Shown piece after piece: positions 1-4,764 of a stretch of DNA of 6,639 bases. The position numbers and the translations under genes are program-made. The notes under the pieces were generated by a model, which saw only the letters and a program-made list of their open reading frames with translations, ran no database searches and was not told the DNA's origin. Source of the DNA: Chloroflexi bacterium UBA4733 (GTDB lineage Bacteria > Chloroflexota > UBA4733); assembly GCA_002404055.1 (NCBI GenBank), contig DHIZ01000041.1:6821-13459 (forward strand), read 5' to 3'. Every line of letters starts with the position of its first letter. The first letter of the stretch is position 1.

Positions 1-20
1 CAGGGGCTTCGTCGTTTTAG

Positions 21-40
21 CCAGACCGTTTACGGTCTGG
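21..40 (-). terminator. Perfect 8-bp hairpin just past the yceI stop; weak terminator candidate
   Basis: CCAGACCG (21-28) and CGGTCTGG (33-40) form a perfect 8-bp stem around a 4-base loop. The stem begins 6 bases beyond the stop codon of the minus-strand yceI-like gene, where a terminator would be expected. There is no T-run on the minus-strand side of the stem (CTAAAACGAC follows), nor on the plus-strand side. It is therefore not a canonical intrinsic terminator. It may be a 3'-end stabilising hairpin or a weak terminator. Confidence 0.35.
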
Positions 41-46
41 TCCCAG

Positions 47-598
47 CTACGCCTGCAGGACTGCTTCGGCTTCGATGCTGATCTTGATGGTGTCGCCGAC
101 CAAAAAGCCGCCTGCTTCTAGGGCGACGTTCCAGTTCAGCCCGAAGTCCTTGCGGTTGATAGATGTGTGCGCTTCGAAGCCGGCGACCGTCGTGCCGAAG
201 GGCGATTTGCCGCGGCCAGTCAGCGTCGTGTCCAGCACCACCTGGCGGGTAGTACCGCGAATGGTCAGGTCGCCGGTTACTTTCAGTTCATCCTCACCGG
301 CTCGCTCAACGCGCGTGCTCTTGAAGGTGATGGTCGGAAACTGCTCAACGTGCAGAAAGTCCTGCGAACGCAGGTGCGTGTTGCGCTGCTCGACGCGGGT
401 GTCCAAAGTCGCCGCGTCGATCTCCGCCTCGACGGAAGAGCGGCTGATGTCCTGCTCGTCTAGGCGGACTGTGCCCTTAATATTGGCGAAGTGCCCCTTG
501 ACGGTGGTGAACATCATGTGCTTGGCGGAAAACTCGACCTGGGTGTGGGCGGGGTCAAGCTGCCATGTCGTGACGGCGCTTTGCTCAGCGATACTCAT
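47..598 (-). CDS. YceI family protein (polyisoprenoid/lipid-binding lipocalin-like), cytoplasmic form
   Basis: The 183-residue product matches the YceI family along its whole length. It begins with the typical 'W-x-L-D-P-x-H-T-x-V-x-F-S-x-K-H' segment (residues 12-27), followed by V-K-G-H-F (33-37). The middle holds 'LRSQDFLHVEQFPTITFKS' and a V-T-G-D-L-T-I-R-G-T-T segment. Near the end are 'INRKDFGLNWN' and a final 'VGDTIKISIEAEA' strand. Known family members bind isoprenoid quinones or amphiphiles inside a beta-barrel; many are periplasmic. No signal peptide is visible here, so this copy probably acts in the cytoplasm. The start at 598 was chosen because AGGAG lies 7 bases upstream and homology begins just after it. 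The frame stays open upstream to an ATG at 736, but that extension has no family-like residues and would run back through the promoter. The gene is divergent from the hxlR-nitroreductase unit and probably controlled by that regulator. The exact ligand is unknown. Confidence 0.92.
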   Translation of the reverse strand: MSIAEQSAVTTWQLDPAHTQVEFSAKHMMFTTVKGHFANIKGTVRLDEQDISRSSVEAEIDAATLDTRVEQRNTHLRSQDFLHVEQFPTITFKSTRVERAGEDELKVTGDLTIRGTTRQVVLDTTLTGRGKSPFGTTVAGFEAHTSINRKDFGLNWNVALEAGGFLVGDTIKISIEAEAVLQA

Positions 599-663
599 GA
601 CGAAGCTCCTGTACTCTCTGCCGTGCTGCTGTGGCGTCCATCGCCACCAGTGGCTTACGGCTG

Positions 664-691
664 GTGAGTAACTATACACGAGTGAGTTACT
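664..691. promoter_or_regulatory. Candidate HxlR operator (inverted plus direct repeat) inside the yceI promoter
   Basis: AGTAACT (667-673) and AGTTACT (685-691) are perfect reverse complements separated by 11 bases. The same sites read as near-identical 10-bp direct repeats, GTGAGTAACT (664-673) and GTGAGTTACT (682-691), with one mismatch and an 18-base period. One half-site covers part of the -10 of the minus-strand promoter and the other lies in its spacer, so a bound dimer would block polymerase. The adjacent gene encodes an HxlR-family regulator, a family that commonly binds repeats in its own divergent region. That the HxlR protein binds here is an inference. Confidence 0.6.
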
Positions 692-700
692 TCCTGTCAA
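671..700 (-). promoter_or_regulatory. Sigma-70-type promoter of the yceI-like gene
   Basis: On the minus strand, a perfect TTGACA (-35; 700-695) is followed after 18 bases by TATAGT (-10; 676-671, one mismatch to consensus). Transcription would start near 664, giving a leader of about 65 bases before the ATG at 598. This is the best promoter match seen in the window. It is overlapped by the inverted repeat at 667-691. Confidence 0.72.
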
Positions 701-721
701 GTCCCTTGCGCATGGTAGGAT
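694..721 (+). promoter_or_regulatory. Possible promoter of the hxlR-nitroreductase unit
   Basis: CTGTCA (694-699, four of six matches to the -35 consensus) is followed after 16 bases by TAGGAT (716-721). TGG directly before it makes an extended -10. The -35 shares its bases with the -35 of the divergent yceI promoter, so the two promoters would compete or be coregulated. The -10 itself is weak, so this is a tentative call. Confidence 0.35.
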
Positions 722-813
722 AGAAGCAATTTCCATACCAGTGGATTGGTCGGCATCGTACCGCCGATCGCTGAGTCAGCGCTGCGAGCGAGAGACGGAG
801 GTGCAGTGCGTTC

Positions 814-1197
814 ATGGCGCTTCCTGCAGACATCTCCGCGTTTTGTCCCTACTATCACCAGGCGACCGAATTGGTCGGTCGCCGCTGGACGGGAGCCATC
901 CTGCGCGCGTTGTTCGCTGGGGTACACCGCTTCAGCGACTTGACGGCTGCCATCCCCGATCTCAGTGACCGTATGCTCTCGGAGCGGCTGAAGGAATTGG
1001 AAAGAGAAGGCATCGTCGAGCGCACCGTCTTCCCAGAGACGCCGGTGCGCATCGACTATCATCTGACGGAAAAGGGCGAGGCCCTGCGCGGCGTCATGGA
1101 TGCCCTGGCCGACTGGGCGCATACCTGGCTTGCGCCCCAGGGCACGTTGAACGACGAGCATCCCACCGAACTGGTGGCGGCGCTGGCAACAGAGTAG
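814..1197 (+). CDS. HxlR/DUF24 (MarR-like) winged-helix transcriptional regulator
   Basis: The 127-residue protein has the family layout. A CP pair (Cys11-Pro12) opens the domain, followed by 'LVGRRWTGAILRAL' (20-33). The helix-turn-helix region is 'RFSDLTAAIPDLSDRMLSERLKEL' (39-62), and the wing is 'GIVERTVFPETPVRIDYHLTEKG' (66-88). Cys11, the only cysteine, sits where HypR, YodB and related DUF24 proteins carry their redox-sensing cysteine. The protein is thus probably a one-cysteine sensor of quinones, aldehydes or disulfide stress. This role comes from family knowledge and is not shown here. ATG 814 was chosen because it gives the family N-terminus directly; a GGAGGT at 797-802 lies 11 bases upstream, which is slightly far. 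It is the first gene of a two-gene unit with the nitroreductase (9-base gap) and is divergent from the yceI-like gene. It probably represses both units and itself. Confidence 0.93.
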   Translation: MALPADISAFCPYYHQATELVGRRWTGAILRALFAGVHRFSDLTAAIPDLSDRMLSERLKELEREGIVERTVFPETPVRIDYHLTEKGEALRGVMDALADWAHTWLAPQGTLNDEHPTELVAALATE

Positions 1198-1206
1198 GAC
1201 CGAAGC

Positions 1207-1803
1207 ATGGCGACAGACAGCGGGATGGACGTGTACCAGGCGATCACGCGCCGTCGGACCATCAAGCAATACACCAAGCAAGCTATTCCCAGAGCGCTGA
1301 TTGAGCGTCTGCTGGATGCCGCCGTCTGGGCTCCTAACCATTTTCTGACCCAGCCGTGGCGCTTCGCGGTGCTGACGGGCAGCGCCAGAGACGGTCTGGC
1401 GGCCCTCCGGCGGCAGCAAGTGGCCGAGAGCATGGACGACGCCACGACGGTCGGCGCCCAAACCAGGCTGGAAGAAACCTACCGCAAGATGGCGGGGGCG
1501 GCGGCGCTGGTGGTGGTGACCGTCAGGCGAGATCCTGATCCAATGATTGACGAAGAGAATGCCCTGGCGACGGCAGCAGCGACGCAGAATCTGCTGCTGG
1601 CAGCGACCGCGGAAGGCCTGGCCAGTTTCTGGAGCAGCGGCATTGCCCCCTATGCGCCGGCTCACGCCTATCTTGGCCTGCCTGAGGGCGAACGCATCAT
1701 CGCCGTAGTCCATCTCGGCTATTCCAAGCTGGAGTTGCCTGGCCGACGACGTTCGGCGCGCGAGTTCACGCGCTGGGTTGACGAGGCCCCCGTCCCAGTG
1801 TAG
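1207..1803 (+). CDS. Nitroreductase family protein (FMN-dependent NAD(P)H oxidoreductase)
   Basis: The 198-residue product has the nitroreductase fold signatures. 'VYQAITRRRTIKQY' (9-22) corresponds to the FMN-contacting R-R-S/T-x-R-x-F/Y segment. 'AAVWAPNHFLTQPWRFAVL' (38-56) corresponds to the A-P-x-x-x-x-Q-P-W-x-F loop. A central 'ALATAAATQNLLLAATAEGLASFW' dimer/flavin helix is followed by a late 'AVVHLGYSKLELPGRRR' segment. Such enzymes reduce quinones, nitroaromatics or flavins with NAD(P)H. The substrate cannot be read from sequence. AGGA lies 7 bases before ATG 1207. A second in-frame ATG at 1225 is closer to the conserved part but has no better ribosome site. The gene starts 9 bases after the HxlR stop, the same pairing as HypR with HypO in Bacillus subtilis. 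Its stop codon (TAG 1801-1803) lies within the left arm of a palindromic repeat, so the last residues may have changed when the repeat arrived. Confidence 0.92.
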   Translation: MATDSGMDVYQAITRRRTIKQYTKQAIPRALIERLLDAAVWAPNHFLTQPWRFAVLTGSARDGLAALRRQQVAESMDDATTVGAQTRLEETYRKMAGAAALVVVTVRRDPDPMIDEENALATAAATQNLLLAATAEGLASFWSSGIAPYAPAHAYLGLPEGERIIAVVHLGYSKLELPGRRRSAREFTRWVDEAPVPV

Positions 1804-1924
1804 GGGCAGGTCCCCGTGCCTGCCCTGTTCCGGTGGCTGCGTCGTGCGTAACCCCCCGGTCCGGTTGCAAACAACAATCGGGGGTTGCGCCCGAGCCAGG
1901 GCAGGCACGGGGACCTGCCCCTAC
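1800..1924. repeat. MITE-like palindromic element 1 with perfect 28-bp terminal inverted repeats
   Basis: Bases 1800-1827 and 1897-1924 are perfect 28-bp reverse complements beginning GTAGGGGCAGG, separated by 69 bases. Each arm is itself a small palindrome: GGGCAGG and CCTGCCC at 1804-1810/1819-1825, and again at 1899-1905/1914-1920. A further inner inverted repeat, GCGTAACCCCC (1846-1856) against GGGGGTTGCGC (1880-1890), has one mismatch. The whole can fold as one long hairpin or as several hairpins. It has no coding capacity for a transposase and no obvious target-site duplication. It overlaps the nitroreductase stop codon, and its transcript could act as a terminator or RNA-stabilising structure. 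It looks like a non-autonomous dispersed repeat of the REP/MITE type. Copies elsewhere in the genome are expected but cannot be checked here. Confidence 0.85.
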
Positions 1925-1941
1925 TCGTATCTCACCCAAAC

Positions 1942-1981
1942 ATGACACCGCACAGCGGCGATTCTAGAACGGCGTTACAAT
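1942..1981 (+). promoter_or_regulatory. Candidate promoter region for the desaturase gene
   Basis: ATGACA (1942-1947, five of six matches to the -35 consensus) is followed after 17 bases by TAGAAC (1965-1970, four of six to the -10). A second -10-like TACAAT (1976-1981) has no good -35. Either would leave a long leader before the desaturase start. Apart from palindromic element 1, nothing else convincing was found between 1804 and 2169: no RNA gene and no clear small gene. Confidence 0.35.
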
Positions 1982-2148
1982 AGAGATGGACAGCGGATTA
2001 GCCTGGTGTGGCTGATCCGAACACACTGCTGAGATGATCCAGGGTAGCCGGAGTTCGCCCGTCGGCGATGTTTGGCGCCACCGTCATGTTCGTGGCTGTG
2101 CCACGTATATCGCCTGAGAAGGCGGGAACGGCGCTACTGAATGGCGCC

Positions 2149-2160
2149 GGAGGAAAGGGA
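2149..2160 (+). promoter_or_regulatory. Purine-rich ribosome binding region that supports the GTG start at 2170
   Basis: GGAGGAAAGGGA lies just upstream of GTG 2170, with the AAGGGA part 9 bases from the codon. The longer reading from ATG 2068 has only GGAG at 2050-2053, 14 bases away. This purine stretch is the main reason for preferring the downstream start. Confidence 0.5.
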
Positions 2161-2169
2161 TACAAATTC

Positions 2170-3084
2170 GTGGCGGTTACCTATCAAGTCGAGGAGCCGG
2201 TCAGCGTTGGATCGCGTGCGCTGCCGCCGGACCAGTGGGTCAAGCGCGCCGACAATGGACCGGTCGCCAGGGCGCTGATCATCACGCTAACCGTTGGTCC
2301 GCTGGTGGCTATGGTGGTGGCGATCATGCAGCTCTGGCAGCGCTACGTCGTCGGCAAAGACCTCGCCCTGCTCGGCGGCATGTACCTGGCGGTGGCGATG
2401 GGTGTGACCATCGGCTACCACCGCTACCTGACGCACCGCGCCTTTCGCGCGCCGACCTGGCTGAAGATGTTGTTGCTGATTCTCGGCTCAATGTCCGTAG
2501 AGGGGCCGGCGCTGGGCTGGGCCAGCACGCACCTGGAACACCACGCGCGTTCTGATCGGGAAGGCGACCCCCATAGCCCGCTGCAAGGCTTCTTCCATGC
2601 CCACCTCGGCTGGATCATCGACGGTTTCAATTCCAACCCGTCCAAGTACGGCCCCTGGCTGCAAGATGATCCGGTGGTCATGTTCGCGACCAGGACCTTC
2701 TGGCTCTGGGTGATCCTGTCGCTGGCCATTCCCTTCGCCATCGACGGCTGGCGTGGTCTCATCTGGGGTGGACTGGTGCGCATCTTCCTGGTCCAGCACG
2801 TCACCTGGAGTGTGAACTCCGTCTGCCACGTCTTCGGCAAGCGGCCCTTCAAGACCGGCGACCGCAGTACCAACAACTGGATTGTGGGATTGCTGGGCGG
2901 CGGCGAAGGCTGGCACAATAATCACCACGCCTTCCAGCGCTCGGCCTTCCACGGCCTCTTCTGGTATCAGTTCGATCTCTCCGGCGTCATCATCCGCCTG
3001 CTGGAACTTACCCACATCATTAGCGAGGTGCAAAGGGTTGAGCCGGCGCTCATCCGCAAGCGCCTGGGCGAGAACGGCTCGTAG
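2170..3084 (+). CDS. Acyl-CoA/acyl-lipid fatty acid desaturase (membrane di-iron, delta-9 type)
   Basis: Counting from GTG 2170, the protein has 304 residues and all the histidine boxes of the membrane desaturases: H-R-Y-L-T-H (84-89), H-L-E-H-H (121-125) and H-N-N-H-H (249-253). N-S-V-C-H (216-220) supplies the extra iron ligand typical of the stearoyl-CoA desaturase group. Hydrophobic stretches near residues 35-57, 66-82, 95-112 and 175-205 fit the usual four membrane spans around a cytoplasmic di-iron site. The enzyme introduces a cis double bond into saturated acyl chains and so adjusts membrane fluidity. The exact position and whether the substrate is acyl-CoA or lipid-bound are not readable. 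GTG 2170 was chosen for the upstream purine-rich site. The frame is also open from ATG 2068, which would add 34 residues with no desaturase-like features and a lower share of G/C third bases. The gene appears monocistronic and converges on the phosphatase gene across palindromic element 2. Confidence 0.92.
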   Translation: MAVTYQVEEPVSVGSRALPPDQWVKRADNGPVARALIITLTVGPLVAMVVAIMQLWQRYVVGKDLALLGGMYLAVAMGVTIGYHRYLTHRAFRAPTWLKMLLLILGSMSVEGPALGWASTHLEHHARSDREGDPHSPLQGFFHAHLGWIIDGFNSNPSKYGPWLQDDPVVMFATRTFWLWVILSLAIPFAIDGWRGLIWGGLVRIFLVQHVTWSVNSVCHVFGKRPFKTGDRSTNNWIVGLLGGGEGWHNNHHAFQRSAFHGLFWYQFDLSGVIIRLLELTHIISEVQRVEPALIRKRLGENGS

Positions 3085-3116
3085 GTCCAGGTGCGGTTCG
3101 GTTAAGCGTAGGGCAG

Positions 3117-3223
3117 GGCCGCGATTGCGATCGGCGGCCAAGCGACGAGGGCGACTGCGGTCGCAGCGCGAGTCCCAGCATCGCAGTGCCCCCCATCCTT
3201 GGCCGCCGATCGCAATCGCGGCC
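3117..3223. repeat. MITE-like palindromic element 2 with perfect 26-bp inverted repeats, between convergent genes
   Basis: Bases 3117-3142 and 3198-3223 are perfect 26-bp reverse complements with a 55-base centre. Each arm again contains a smaller palindrome: GGCCGC and GCGGCC at 3117-3122/3134-3139, and at 3201-3206/3218-3223. The centre contains a short hairpin, GCGAC-TGCG-GTCGC (3151-3164). The sequence is unrelated to element 1, but the design is the same. It starts 32 bases after the desaturase stop and ends 7 bases before the stop of the minus-strand phosphatase gene. It could therefore serve as a bidirectional terminator. There is no T-run, so factor-independent termination is uncertain. 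No transposase coding is present. Confidence 0.82.
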
Positions 3224-3230
3224 AAGCGGC

Positions 3231-3767
3231 CTACCTCGTCACGAGTGGCACAGCCGCATGCAAGTTGGCCACGATCGGTACCTGCTGGTCAGCCGCCGCC
3301 ACACGTTGCGCATTGGCTGCGCCCTTGCCGGAGCGCACCTGAATGTAGGGCATGCCGGCTGCCAGCGCCACCTGGTAGTCGGTGAAGGCATCGCCAATGA
3401 ACACGGAGTCGGCCAGGTCGATCTGAAGATCAACGGCGGCGCGGTGCAAGAGACCGGGCAGGGGCTTGCGGCAAGGGCAGGCGTCCGACGGCGCGTGCAG
3501 GCAGGCGTACACCGCATCAATTCGGCCACCGTGGGAACTGACCTGCTGGCGCATTCGCTGATGGATGTCGTCCAGAGTGGAGCTGCTCACGAACCCTCGC
3601 CCGACCATCGACTGGTTGGTGATGACGATTATCGGCTGGCTATGCAGCGCCAGGGCAACCAGCGCGTCCAGGGACCCGGGGAGCCAGACGAACTCCTGCC
3701 AGGATTTGACGTAGTCTGAACGATTCTCGTTCAGGACGCCGTCACGATCTAGGAAGATTGCCCGCAT
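3231..3767 (-). CDS. HAD-IIIA phosphatase, GmhB/histidinol-phosphatase (HisB-N) type
   Basis: The 178-residue protein carries the full HAD-IIIA catalytic set: D-R-D-G-V-L-N (7-13, with nucleophile Asp7 and acid/base Asp9), I-T-N-Q-S (49-53), R-K-P with Lys101, and G-D-A-F-T-D (125-130). The loop C89-L-H91 ... C97-P-C99 is the zinc site typical of GmhB and of the HisB N-terminal domain. Its length is close to E. coli GmhB (191). Two roles are possible: removal of the C7 phosphate from D-glycero-D-manno-heptose 1,7-bisphosphate, or of phosphate from histidinol phosphate. The divergent sugar nucleotidyltransferase favours the first and the nearby his genes the second. Sequence alone does not decide. 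The start at 3767 puts the nucleophile motif at the normal position. The upstream minus-strand sequence is G-rich (GGGGTGGGGCA), a poor but possible ribosome site. The gene is transcribed towards the desaturase, with element 2 between them. Confidence 0.9.
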   Translation of the reverse strand: MRAIFLDRDGVLNENRSDYVKSWQEFVWLPGSLDALVALALHSQPIIVITNQSMVGRGFVSSSTLDDIHQRMRQQVSSHGGRIDAVYACLHAPSDACPCRKPLPGLLHRAAVDLQIDLADSVFIGDAFTDYQVALAAGMPYIQVRSGKGAANAQRVAAADQQVPIVANLHAAVPLVTR

Positions 3768-3813
3768 TGCCCCACCCCCCGCTGGAAGACGCTTTCATCG
3801 TTGCTTGTCGCGT

Positions 3814-3842
3814 AGTTTAAAGCGGCTAGACTGAGGAAGCAA
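3814..3842 (-). promoter_or_regulatory. Possible promoter of the HAD phosphatase gene
   Basis: On the minus strand, TTGCTT (3842-3837) is followed after 17 bases by TAAACT (3819-3814). Spacing is ideal but both boxes are imperfect. The predicted start would leave a leader of about 40 bases before ATG 3767. It is the best candidate in this divergent gap. Confidence 0.35.
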
Positions 3843-3845
3843 ATT

Positions 3846-3865
3846 GTCAGGCCGACTGACCTGAC
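3846..3865. promoter_or_regulatory. Short inverted repeat in the phosphatase/nucleotidyltransferase divergent gap
   Basis: GTCAGG (3846-3851) and CCTGAC (3860-3865) are perfect 6-bp reverse complements with 8 bases between them. They lie next to the candidate minus-strand -35 and upstream of the nucleotidyltransferase gene. The repeat could be an operator or chance in GC-rich DNA. No regulator gene is adjacent. On the plus strand the only promoter-like hint is CATAAT at 3888-3893, which has no convincing -35. Confidence 0.25.
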
Positions 3866-3918
3866 GAGACTATTCAGCGGGCTCATCCATAATTCGATCG
3901 GTTGGCAAACTGACGGCG

Positions 3919-3924
3919 AAGGAG
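3919..3924 (+). promoter_or_regulatory. Ribosome binding site that fixes a TTG start
   Basis: AAGGAG lies 6 bases before TTG 3931. No ATG or GTG sits at a suitable distance in this frame, and the conserved nucleotidyltransferase sequence starts within ten residues. TTG is therefore the likely start. Confidence 0.7.
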
Positions 3925-3930
3925 CAAGCA

Positions 3931-4698
3931 TTGGCCGAGCGGACAATCCGGCGGGCGGTTGTGCTGGCAGCCGGCGAGGGGACGCGGCTGCGCCCTTTGA
4001 CGTTGACCCGACCCAAGGCGCTGGTGGAGGTCGGCGGCGTTCCTCTCCTCGACCACCTGCTCGCCCTGCTCGCCGCCCACGACGTCCAGCAGGTCGCCAT
4101 CAACCTGCACTACCTGCCGGAAGCCATCGTGGAGTTCGCCGGGGATGGCCGCGACTGGGGGTTGCAGATTACCTACCTGCGTGAGCATCCACACCTGCTT
4201 GGCTCCGGCGGCACTTTGCGCGCCCTGGCAGATTTCTTGACGGAGCCCTTCTTTCTTCTCTATGGCGACGTGTTGACCGACGCCGATCTAACTGCCCTGG
4301 CGCAGGAACATCAGGCCCGACGGGCAGCGCTCACGTGCCTGTTGCATCGCGTCCCAGACCCCTGGACCAAAGGCGTGGCCGACCTGGCCCCCGATGGACG
4401 CCTGCGCCGGTTCGTGGAGAAGCCGCCGTGCGGTACGGAGCCGGGCGACCTGGTGGCCTCCGGTATCTACGTGGTTGATCCGGTACTGCTGGGCGTCATA
4501 CCGAACGTGCTGCCCTGCGACTTCGGCAGCGATGTCGTGCCGGCAGCGCTCGCTGCCGGTTTGCCGGTGTACGGTCTCGCGGCCACAACGGCCACCTACA
4601 TCTGCGACATCGGCACCCATGCGACGCTTGCTGCGGCGGAGGCGGACGTGGCGTCCGGGCGGATGGGAATGCTGACGCGCGACAGCGACGCCAGGTAG
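3931..4698 (+). CDS. Sugar-1-phosphate nucleotidyltransferase (NTP_transferase family)
   Basis: The 255-residue protein has the nucleotidyltransferase signature A-A-G-E-G-T-R-L-R-P-L-T (13-24) with the conserved Lys at 29 (R-P-K-A-L). L-G-S-G-G-T-L (90-96) is the nucleotide-binding segment, G-D (112-113) the metal-binding Asp, and V-E-K-P (162-165) the sugar-phosphate lysine loop. A late D-I-G-T motif is also present. Such enzymes join an NTP and a sugar 1-phosphate into an NDP-sugar plus pyrophosphate. The overall pattern is that of mannose-1-phosphate guanylyltransferase, glucose-1-phosphate thymidylyltransferase and HddC-like proteins. There is no left-handed-helix repeat domain, so it is a single-domain enzyme. 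Base and sugar specificity cannot be read. It starts with TTG behind AAGGAG, is divergent from the GmhB-like phosphatase (163-base gap) and lies 66 bases upstream of hisH. A role in activating a heptose or mannose for the cell envelope or a glycan is a reasonable guess. Confidence 0.9.
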   Translation: MAERTIRRAVVLAAGEGTRLRPLTLTRPKALVEVGGVPLLDHLLALLAAHDVQQVAINLHYLPEAIVEFAGDGRDWGLQITYLREHPHLLGSGGTLRALADFLTEPFFLLYGDVLTDADLTALAQEHQARRAALTCLLHRVPDPWTKGVADLAPDGRLRRFVEKPPCGTEPGDLVASGIYVVDPVLLGVIPNVLPCDFGSDVVPAALAAGLPVYGLAATTATYICDIGTHATLAAAEADVASGRMGMLTRDSDAR

Positions 4699-4725
4699 GT
4701 CCCAGCCTGCCCTTTCCGCACCGGT

Positions 4726-4731
4726 ATACTG
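4726..4731 (+). promoter_or_regulatory. Possible -10 box ahead of hisH
   Basis: TATACT (five of six to consensus) lies in the 66-base gap between the nucleotidyltransferase stop and hisH, about 34 bases before the GTG start. No acceptable -35 is seen 16-18 bases upstream. The his genes may have their own promoter here or be read through from the nucleotidyltransferase. Confidence 0.3.
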
Positions 4732-4764
4732 GTACCTGGCGGCGGACGCTTGTGGGGAATTCGT

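Noticed and set aside
599..736. An N-terminal extension of the YceI protein from ATG 736
   Set aside because: The extension would be translated from within and upstream of the best promoter in the window, lacks family residues, and is not a signal peptide. The ATG at 598 has its own AGGAG.
697..1908. A 403-codon open frame on the minus strand covering hxlR and the nitroreductase
   Set aside because: It lies antisense to two genes with clear family matches, its translation is rich in Arg/Gly/Pro/His with no recognisable domain, and it runs through the palindromic repeat. It is a by-product of GC-rich third codon positions.
1800..1924. Element 1 as a CRISPR repeat pair
   Set aside because: There are only two copies, in inverted rather than direct orientation, with a self-complementary spacer and no cas genes. 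It is an inverted-repeat element.
3117..3223. HIP1-like octamer (GCGATCGC) in element 2
   Set aside because: Only GCGATCGG and CCGATCGC occur, not the full octamer, so there is no support for a cyanobacterial HIP1 site.
2488..3225. A 245-codon minus-strand frame opposite the desaturase
   Set aside because: It is a shadow of a gene with all three histidine boxes, has no family resemblance and starts inside the inverted repeat.
3186..3719. A 177-codon plus-strand frame opposite the HAD phosphatase
   Set aside because: The minus-strand frame has the complete HAD-IIIA motif set. The plus-strand translation has none and begins within the repeat element.
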